Shown here: one piece after another, positions 1 through 5,187 of the stretch
How positions within the stretch are numbered: position 1 is the stretch's first letter
Layout of the letters: every line of letters begins with the position of its first letter
Source: Calditrichaeota bacterium AABM5.125.24
Lineage (GTDB): Bacteria; Electryoneota; AABM5-125-24; Hatepunaeales; Hatepunaeaceae
Length of the DNA stretch: 9,952 nucleotides
Reading direction: 5' to 3'
Assembly (NCBI GenBank): GCA_002127415.1
Contig: MWJR01000061.1
Location: 1-9,952 of the forward strand
Position numbers and translations under genes: made by a program
The notes under the pieces: generated by a model
Told to the model about the DNA's origin: nothing
Database searches by the model: none
Seen by the model: the letters and a program-made list of their open reading frames with translations, nothing else

Positions 1-115
1 CCTTCGCAGGGACAGGCGCAGGGGCATGCTTCGCCGGTCCGACAAGTGTCTACAATAAAGTGCCCTGATTAGTAACAAACACAGAGGCGCCACTACGATA
101 CTCAAGAGGTTATAT
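1..115. other. Upstream region of the T9SS protein gene
   Basis: No gene can be assigned here. Frame 1 stays open from the window edge to a TAG at 70-72, but the 23 codons are not recognisable, so it could be chance or the tail of an upstream gene. A possible -10 box TACAAT lies at 51-56 without a convincing -35. AAGAGG at 104-109, 6 nt before the ATG at 116, is a good ribosome binding site for the following gene. Confidence 0.4.
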
Positions 116-3100
116 ATGAAAACCATCAAATACATTTCGCTGATCGCCCTGTTCCTGCTGCCGGAAGTTGTTTTATGTCAGAACAGGGCGATTGAATTCA
201 ATGGCTCTGAGACCCGCCGGATTGGACGCATGGACGGCAAGGAACTCGCCGGCCCACGCCGGGACGATCTGGGTGACCAGATAGAGCGATTTAATCTGCC
301 GTATCTCAACAATGCGGGTCTGGCGTGGGATGGAGAATTCATCTGGGGAACCTGCCGGACCGCCCAGCGTCATCTATTCTGCATCGATCCCGAGGACTTC
401 GACGTGGTTGAGAGATTCGACCTCAACATATCAGATGCCATCGGCATGACCTGGGATCCGGTGGATGGGGTGTTCTGGGTGTGTGAATATGTTGCCCCAG
501 ACAATCCCAGCTTCGCCCATCTTTATGACCAGAATGGCGACCATGTCGGTGAGGTCGAGCTGCCACGCGGGGGACACCACGGTCTCGCCTGCGACGGTGA
601 GTTCATCTATTCGAATTCTGAGCACAATCAAGAGAATCAGATGATATACAGGCTGAATCGGAATGGGGAGGTTGATGCCGAGGGACCTAACCTCGCCGCC
701 ACAATCAATCACGGCCGGGCTGTCAGCTTAGAGTGGATCCGGGCTCATGAAGATGGCCACTTCTGGGTGATGTCGGTGGGTTATATCTCGCAGGTGTCGG
801 TTGATTTCGATGAGGGGGAGGCCAGGGTTATCCGTGAGTTCCGGTCGGAGAATACCGATTATCCTCATCAAGGACTGGCGCACGATGGTTATGACCTGTG
901 GGCGGGAGGACGTTGGAGTGAACAGCGCGGCTTCGTTTACGACGACGGCATTGAGGAGGTGTATGGTGAGCTGGAACTTGATCGAGACTTCATGGAATTC
1001 GGTCCCGTGCCGTCCGGAGAAGACTCTGAACAGGAACTTTGTATCTACAACCGCGCCGAAGAGGAGGATGAACTGCACCGCCTCGACTTCACCCTGACTG
1101 ACCTCGGCGAAGACCCCGACTGGCTGGAGCTTGAGCCTGACAGCGGACAGATTGAGGCTCGGGATTCAGTGGTTGTTACCTTTACAGCCATTACCGAAGG
1201 GCTCGACCTTGGAGAGTATGAACGCACCGTCATGACCCGGACCAACGACCCAGACCATCGCGAAGTGGAGATCCAGGTTCACATCTTCGTGGTGGAGGGG
1301 TTCGGACAGCTCCACGGGACGGTGACCGACGCCGCTGACGATGCACCGGTCGAGGGCGCTCTGGTGAGGGTCGATCACTTCGGCTTCACCGACACCACCG
1401 ACGAGGAGGGCGCCTACACCTTCCCCGGCATCCCCGCCTGGACATACGGCCTGGTGGTGACGATGGAGGACTATCTGCCGCTGTGGGCCCGCGAGGTCGA
1501 GATTGGCAATGAAGACGATGTGACCCTCGACTTTGCGCTGCTGCACTCGGAATTCGACCCAGATCCACAGGCCGTCAACGAAAACCTTCAGACCGACGAG
1601 GCGCTGGACGCAGCCCTGACCATCCGCAACGACGGCAACGGGCCGCTGACCTGGACGGTTGAGAGGGTCTTCCCGGAGGAGGCGCAGTTCGAGCCCTGGG
1701 AATACCGCACCGGCTTCACCGCCGGGGATTCGGTCGATGATAACCGCCTCAACGGTATTGAATTCGACGGTGAGCACTTCTATGTATCAGGCGGGAACAG
1801 CGGTGCAGACGAGAACCTGATCTACCTGTTCGACCGGGATGGCAACTACCAGCGGTCTTTCCCTCAGTTCATGGAGTCCCACAACGGTATGCGTGACCTG
1901 GCCTGGGACGGCCAGCATCTATGGGGCACCGACGGAAGCAGGGTCTATCAATTCACCACTGACGGGGAGCTGGTATCCGACTTCAACGGGCCGATCGATC
2001 CTTCCCGCTGCATCGCCTGGGACCCTGACCGGAAGCTGCTGTGGATATGCGACATATCGAGCGACATCTTCGGGGTGACGACCGAAGGCGAGGACGTTGC
2101 CGAGATCGACCATCCCGGCTGCCTGCACGTCTATGGACTGGCCTGGTTCCCCGAGGACCCCGATGGATACAACCTGTATCTGTTCTGCTCCGACGGCGAG
2201 TTCGACCGCCAGGTGAACAAGGTGGATGTCGAGTCAGGCGAGTGGCAGTTTGTGGCCGACCTGGCTGAAGCCGACGGCCGAGCCGGGGGGCTGGCCATCA
2301 CCGGCCAGCTCGACCCTTACAGCTGGGTCTATGTGGGGCTGCTGCAGGGTAACCCCGACGCAGTGGGCATCTGGAATATAGCTTCACGGACTGACTGGCT
2401 GGCGGTCGAGCCCGACTCAGGCGTGGTCGAGGCTGAAAGTGAGACAGAGCTGGCGATTCACCTGAGCAGCGCGGGACTGCCGCCTGAGAACGATTTCACC
2501 GCCGACCTGCGGTTCACTCACGACGGCGTGGGTGGCATCACCGAGGTTCCGGTGCGGCTGGCGGTGACCGGTGAAGGGGGTGTGATGCGCCGCCGGCTAC
2601 AGCTTGGGTTGGGCTGGAACCTGCTGTCTGTGAACGTTGAACCTGCGGCTGAGAGCTTCCCGGAGGTGGTTCAGCCGTTAGTTGATGACGGTCTGCTGGT
2701 TCTTGCCAAGGACGGGACTGGGAACTTTTACTGGCCGGCACGGGAGTTCAACAACATCGAGCGCTGGGCCGGGGTGGAGGGCTATCTGCTGAAGGTCCTG
2801 CGCCGGTGCGAGCTGTCGGTGGAGGGTGTCGCGATGCCCTGGGATAGGGCTATCCCGTTGAGTGACGGCTGGAACCTGGTCTCATATCTGCCCCGTCAGA
2901 CGGTGGATGCGATGGTGGCGCTCTCGGGTCTCGGTGAAGCTCTGGTCATAGCCAAAGACGGCCGGGGTCGCTTCTACCTGCCGGACTGGGGCTTCTCGGA
3001 TATGGGTCAGATGGTCGAGGGTCAGGGCTACCAGCTGAATGTGGAGGGGGGGCAGGAGCTGATCTATCAACTGGATGGGGGCGACGGATTGTTTAGTTCC

Positions 3101-3721
3101 CGCTACACACCTGACCAGCTTGCCTGGATTTCGGAACTCCTGCCGGCAGGGTCATCTTATAGCTTGCTGTTGATGGCTGATGGTCTTCCATCCGGGTCGT
3201 GGGTTGAGGCTTACACGCCGAGTGGTGTCCTGGCCGGTCGTGGTGTGGTCGGTTCGGACGGAATGTGCGGTCTGACTCTGTGGGGGAATGATCCATCAAC
3301 TGAGGCGGTGGAGGGCTTCCGGGAGGGGGAGGCACTGGTTGTGTTAATGGCGGACAGGAATGTCCGCGCGCCACTGTTAATAGAATGGCTTGAAGGCAAC
3401 GGCACCTGGCAGGCCGACGGCTGGGGCGTGGCGCGTCTTGAGGAGGCGTCGGTTCCGGTCGAGTTTGGTCTCTATTCGGTCTATCCAAACCCGTTCAACG
3501 CCCAGGTTTGGGTTCGTTTCGGGGTTGATCTGTCTCAGCGAACCACGCTAAAGGTGTTCGACCTGACAGGCCGTGAGGTAGAGATATTATCTGACCGCAC
3601 GACCGGTGTCGGGTATCATCAGGTGGTCTGGGACGCCTCGAACCTGCCGTCGGGACTCTACATTGTCCGGCTCGAATCGGCTGGTAGGGTCAAGACTGCC
3701 AAGGCAGCCCTGATCAGGTAA
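116..3721 (+). CDS. Large secreted multidomain protein with T9SS type A sorting domain
   Basis: This 1201-residue protein is probably exported and anchored or released at the cell surface by type IX secretion; its substrate or role is unknown. Residues 1-22 form a signal peptide (basic MKTIK, then a hydrophobic stretch, likely cut before QNRA). Residues 60-280 hold repeated GLAWDGxxxW-type motifs (68, 110, 156, 204, 253), as in beta-propellers. Residues 287-393 are Ig-like, with WLELEPDSG at 336-344. Residues 397-475 resemble a carboxypeptidase regulatory-like domain. A second Ig-like unit starts near 497 and resumes near 758 (WLAVEPDSG), interrupted by a second propeller-like region at 531-757. 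Residues 831-976 contain two copies of a GWNL...AKDGxGxFY module. Residues 1117-1201 are the sorting domain: YPNPFNA at 1123-1129, DLTGREV, and LPSGLYIVRL near the end. The start is supported by AAGAGG 6 nt upstream. A hairpin with flanking 7-bp direct repeats encodes residues 1077-1087. Domain calls are from motif recognition, not a profile search. Confidence 0.93.
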   Translation: MKTIKYISLIALFLLPEVVLCQNRAIEFNGSETRRIGRMDGKELAGPRRDDLGDQIERFNLPYLNNAGLAWDGEFIWGTCRTAQRHLFCIDPEDFDVVERFDLNISDAIGMTWDPVDGVFWVCEYVAPDNPSFAHLYDQNGDHVGEVELPRGGHHGLACDGEFIYSNSEHNQENQMIYRLNRNGEVDAEGPNLAATINHGRAVSLEWIRAHEDGHFWVMSVGYISQVSVDFDEGEARVIREFRSENTDYPHQGLAHDGYDLWAGGRWSEQRGFVYDDGIEEVYGELELDRDFMEFGPVPSGEDSEQELCIYNRAEEEDELHRLDFTLTDLGEDPDWLELEPDSGQIEARDSVVVTFTAITEGLDLGEYERTVMTRTNDPDHREVEIQVHIFVVEGFGQLHGTVTDAADDAPVEGALVRVDHFGFTDTTDEEGAYTFPGIPAWTYGLVVTMEDYLPLWAREVEIGNEDDVTLDFALLHSEFDPDPQAVNENLQTDEALDAALTIRNDGNGPLTWTVERVFPEEAQFEPWEYRTGFTAGDSVDDNRLNGIEFDGEHFYVSGGNSGADENLIYLFDRDGNYQRSFPQFMESHNGMRDLAWDGQHLWGTDGSRVYQFTTDGELVSDFNGPIDPSRCIAWDPDRKLLWICDISSDIFGVTTEGEDVAEIDHPGCLHVYGLAWFPEDPDGYNLYLFCSDGEFDRQVNKVDVESGEWQFVADLAEADGRAGGLAITGQLDPYSWVYVGLLQGNPDAVGIWNIASRTDWLAVEPDSGVVEAESETELAIHLSSAGLPPENDFTADLRFTHDGVGGITEVPVRLAVTGEGGVMRRRLQLGLGWNLLSVNVEPAAESFPEVVQPLVDDGLLVLAKDGTGNFYWPAREFNNIERWAGVEGYLLKVLRRCELSVEGVAMPWDRAIPLSDGWNLVSYLPRQTVDAMVALSGLGEALVIAKDGRGRFYLPDWGFSDMGQMVEGQGYQLNVEGGQELIYQLDGGDGLFSSRYTPDQLAWISELLPAGSSYSLLLMADGLPSGSWVEAYTPSGVLAGRGVVGSDGMCGLTLWGNDPSTEAVEGFREGEALVVLMADRNVRAPLLIEWLEGNGTWQADGWGVARLEEASVPVEFGLYSVYPNPFNAQVWVRFGVDLSQRTTLKVFDLTGREVEILSDRTTGVGYHQVVWDASNLPSGLYIVRLESAGRVKTAKAALIR
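3342..3381 (+). repeat. Palindrome with 7-bp flanking direct repeats inside a CDS
   Basis: Inside the T9SS protein gene, GCGGACA (3350-3356) and TGTCCGC (3361-3367) form a perfect 7-bp stem with a GGAA loop. An alternative outer pairing is TGGCG (3348-3352) with CGCCA (3369-3373). The structure is bounded by identical TGTTAAT copies at 3342-3348 and 3375-3381. One direct repeat plus the interior is 33 bp, exactly 11 codons, so removing it would keep the frame. It encodes MADRNVRAPL and neighbouring Leu codons. The arrangement resembles an in-frame palindromic element with a target-site duplication, but one example cannot exclude chance. Confidence 0.5.
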
Positions 3722-3811
3722 GTGGTCCGGGTCTCGTCCTCCTCACACCTGAAGAGTAGACTGAACCGGCTACAGTTGCTCCCCTGTTGTCCTCCACCCC
3801 GTTGACCGGAG

Positions 3812-4063
3812 TCAGCCGGTGCGCTCCAGCTGTTTGGTCATATCTTCCAGCCGCCGATAGATAGCTCCCAATAACTGGCTGGTATGCAGCATAAAAATCA
3901 GGAGCAGCACCGCGATAATCAGAGTGAGGGTGAGCTGAGCGTCGATGCGGTTGGGGCTAAGCGTTACAGCGAGCAGAAAGATGAAGAAGAAACAGACGGC
4001 GGTAAGCAGGTAGTATACTATCCGAAATACACCACTTGGAATGGCATCCTTCTTCTCAGCCAT
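3812..4063 (-). CDS. Small two-helix membrane protein, function unknown
   Basis: This 83-residue protein is not recognised as a named family. It has a short polar N-terminus (MAEKKDAIPSG), a hydrophobic helix at about 15-35 (rich in Leu, Phe, Val), a short SPNRIDAQ loop, a second helix at about 44-66, and a charged, probably amphipathic tail (YRRLEDMTKQLER). Positive charges on both termini suggest both ends are cytoplasmic with the loop outside. I chose the ATG at 4063 over an in-frame GTG at 4075, because the GTG overlaps a strong GGAGG ribosome binding site lying 5 nt before the ATG. The gene is convergent with the T9SS protein gene, 90 bp away, with no clear terminator between them. It has its own strong promoter at 4156-4184. 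It could be an accessory or scaffold protein for a membrane complex, but nothing in the neighbourhood says which. Confidence 0.8.
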   Translation of the reverse strand: MAEKKDAIPSGVFRIVYYLLTAVCFFFIFLLAVTLSPNRIDAQLTLTLIIAVLLLIFMLHTSQLLGAIYRRLEDMTKQLERTG

Positions 4064-4068
4064 TGAAT

Positions 4069-4073
4069 CCTCC
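4069..4073 (-). promoter_or_regulatory. Ribosome binding site GGAGG that fixes the small-protein start
   Basis: On the minus strand GGAGG is followed by 5 nt (ATTCA) and then ATG at 4063. This is near-ideal Shine-Dalgarno spacing. It rules against the in-frame GTG at 4075, which would place the ribosome binding site inside the coding sequence. Confidence 0.8.
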
Positions 4074-4155
4074 ACGATAGAATTGTGCGGATATCCTTTT
4101 TCGAATTGCGGGTTAAATGCGATCCCGGTCCGGAGGCAACCCGAAATTTAAGTTG

Positions 4156-4184
4156 AATATAGTCATAACTAAAGCGCTTGTCAA
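4156..4184 (-). promoter_or_regulatory. Sigma70-type promoter for the small membrane protein gene
   Basis: On the minus strand there is a perfect -35 TTGACA (4179-4184), a 17-nt spacer and a -10 TATATT (4156-4161, 5 of 6 consensus). Transcription would begin near 4149, giving a leader of about 85 nt before the ATG at 4063. An 8-bp palindrome AAGCGCTT (4172-4179) sits in the spacer next to the -35 box and overlaps its first base; it might be an operator but has no other support. This is the best promoter match I found in the window. Confidence 0.7.
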
Positions 4185-4264
4185 TCGAAGTGCATCCTGC
4201 GGTCTACAATGCTTCAGGCAGTGATGTAGTATGTGGGGCCTCAATTACTGATAATATTGCAATA

Positions 4265-4293
4265 GTAGGGGCGAAGTTTAACTTCGCCCCTAC
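4265..4293. repeat. Perfect 29-bp palindrome, GTAGGGGCG family
   Basis: GTAGGGGCGAAGTT (4265-4278) is followed by one central T (4279) and its exact reverse complement (4280-4293), giving 14-bp arms. There is no T-run on either side, so it is not an obvious intrinsic terminator. Its left end, GTAGGGGCG, is identical to the start of the repeat at 5111, which suggests a dispersed palindromic repeat family. It could form a stable hairpin on either strand or act as a protein-binding site. Confidence 0.85.
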
Positions 4294-4350
4294 ATAATCT
4301 TGAAGGCTCGCTTTCCTCTTTTGTCTTTCCAGCAGCCACATCTTTAACCG

Positions 4351-4379
4351 TTGACATGGAAGCTTCAGACCTGTGATTA
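4351..4379 (+). promoter_or_regulatory. Possible promoter for the racemase gene
   Basis: A perfect -35 hexamer TTGACA lies at 4351-4356, and TGATTA at 4374-4379 is 17 nt downstream. The -10 match is poor; shifting by one base gives GATTAA, also weak. It lies 34 bp before the racemase ATG, which is a plausible distance. Confidence 0.3.
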
Positions 4380-4412
4380 AAACACACATCCCATATTGAA
4401 CAAGGTCCAAAG

Positions 4413-5108
4413 ATGAAAACTATCGGTCTGCTCGGCGGTATGAGCTGGGAATCGACGACGGAGTATTACCGGATCATCAACGAGACTGTCAGGAAGCGGC
4501 TGGGCGAGCTGCACTCTGCCGAGATGGTGATTTACAGCGTTGATTTCCACAACATCGAGCGGCTGCAACACCGTGGCGAGTGGGGGCAACTGACCGAGAG
4601 AATGATTGATGGGGCCAGGCGGATCCGGCAGGCCGGCGCGGATTTTCTGGTAATCGCAACAAATACCATGCACAAGATGGCCCGTGAAGTTGAGAGTGCA
4701 ATCTCCATCCCTCTGCTCCACATAGCGGATGCCGCTGCCGAGGAGATCAAGAAGCTCGGCATTAAGAGGGTCGGGCTTTTAGGCACACAATTCACGATGG
4801 AAGAGGATTTTTACCGCGGTCGTCTGACCGAAAAGCATCACATCGAGGTGCTGGTTCCTGACCGTCCAGAGCGCGAGTTGATCCATCGTGTTATATACAA
4901 TGAGCTCTGTGTAGGAGATTTCAGCGAGGCTTCAAAGCAGGAATTTCAACGTATAATGGCAGGTCTGTCCGATCGGGGCGCACAGGGGATCATCCTGGGA
5001 TGCACGGAGCTTCCACTCTTGATCGGACAGGAGGAAACCGATCTGCCGCTGTTCGACACCACGGAGATCCACGCTCGGAAGGCGGTGGATTGGGCGCTGG
5101 ACAGTTAA
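4413..5108 (+). CDS. ygeA: YgeA-type aspartate/glutamate racemase family protein
   Basis: This 231-residue protein probably interconverts L- and D-amino acids without PLP in the cytoplasm. It belongs to the Asp/Glu racemase superfamily. It opens with the typical MKTIGLLGGMSWEST, has ATNTMHK at 82-88, LLHIADA at 101-107, DFYRGRLTE at 132-140 and GCTELPLL at 196-203. The second catalytic residue is Cys197. At the first catalytic position, where classical members have Cys, it has Thr83. Thr83/Cys197 is the pair known for E. coli YgeA, a broad-specificity racemase of almost the same length (230 residues), so the assignment is to that branch and not to glutamate racemase MurI. The weak AAGG at 4402-4405 lies 7 nt before the ATG. 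The gene appears to be transcribed alone: it is preceded by a 349-bp gap and followed 2 bp after its stop by a hairpin cluster. A role supplying D-amino acids for wall modification or release is possible but not shown by the context. Confidence 0.9.
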   Translation: MKTIGLLGGMSWESTTEYYRIINETVRKRLGELHSAEMVIYSVDFHNIERLQHRGEWGQLTERMIDGARRIRQAGADFLVIATNTMHKMAREVESAISIPLLHIADAAAEEIKKLGIKRVGLLGTQFTMEEDFYRGRLTEKHHIEVLVPDRPERELIHRVIYNELCVGDFSEASKQEFQRIMAGLSDRGAQGIILGCTELPLLIGQEETDLPLFDTTEIHARKAVDWALDS

Positions 5109-5110
5109 CT

Positions 5111-5153
5111 GTAGGGGCGTCCGGATGGACGCCCGACGGCGTCCTTATACGCC
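5111..5153 (+). repeat. Overlapping hairpin repeat, GTAGGGGCG family
   Basis: It begins with GTAGGGGCG, as the palindrome at 4265 does. GGGCGTCC (5115-5122) pairs perfectly with GGACGCCC (5127-5134) across a GGAT loop. GGACGCC (5127-5133) can instead pair with GGCGTCC (5138-5144), and GGCGT (5138-5142) can pair with ACGCC (5149-5153) across 6 nt. The three hairpins compete for the same bases. The element starts 2 bp after the racemase stop and ends 34 bp before the next start. It may limit readthrough or protect the racemase mRNA 3' end. There is no T-run for classical termination. Confidence 0.8.
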
Positions 5154-5187
5154 AAATATAGACTGCAGGTTAAATCGGACAAGGACA

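Larger units (their letters stand above)
4064..4412. other. 349-bp divergent intergenic region
   Basis: This AT-richer gap separates the leftward small membrane protein gene from the rightward racemase gene. It holds a GGAGG ribosome binding site and a sigma70-type promoter for the leftward gene, a perfect 29-bp palindrome at 4265-4293, and a weak promoter candidate at 4351-4379 for the racemase gene. A 68-codon reading frame on the minus strand (4204-4410) runs through the palindrome and has no family resemblance; I do not regard it as a gene. Confidence 0.7.

Noticed and set aside
30..39. TTCGCCGGTC shared with 9205-9214
   Set aside because: Only 10 bp match, the flanks differ, and just one of the copies forms a hairpin; not enough to call a repeat.
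2841..2856. GGGATAG/CTATCCC hairpin within the T9SS protein gene
   Set aside because: The 7-bp arms with a 2-nt loop have no flanking duplication and no similarity to the other repeats; likely chance in coding sequence.
3765..3820. Inverted repeats ACCGGCT/AGCCGGT and ACCGG/CCGGT between the convergent genes as a bidirectional terminator
   Set aside because: The 7-bp arms are over 40 nt apart, the 5-bp hairpin is weak and includes the stop codon of the minus-strand gene, and there is no T-run on either strand.
4064..4075. GTG start at 4075 for the small membrane protein
   Set aside because: It overlaps the GGAGG ribosome binding site of the ATG at 4063, and no good ribosome binding site precedes it.
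4204..4410. 68-codon reading frame on the minus strand between the small membrane protein and racemase genes
   Set aside because: It runs through the 29-bp palindrome, has no clear ribosome binding site or recognisable family, and looks like an accidental opening in intergenic DNA.
5125..5187. Longer N-terminus of the first DUF3857 protein from ATG 5125
   Set aside because: This ATG lies in the loop and stem of the GTAGGGGCG hairpin repeat, has no ribosome binding site, and would put 21 polar residues before an otherwise clean signal peptide.
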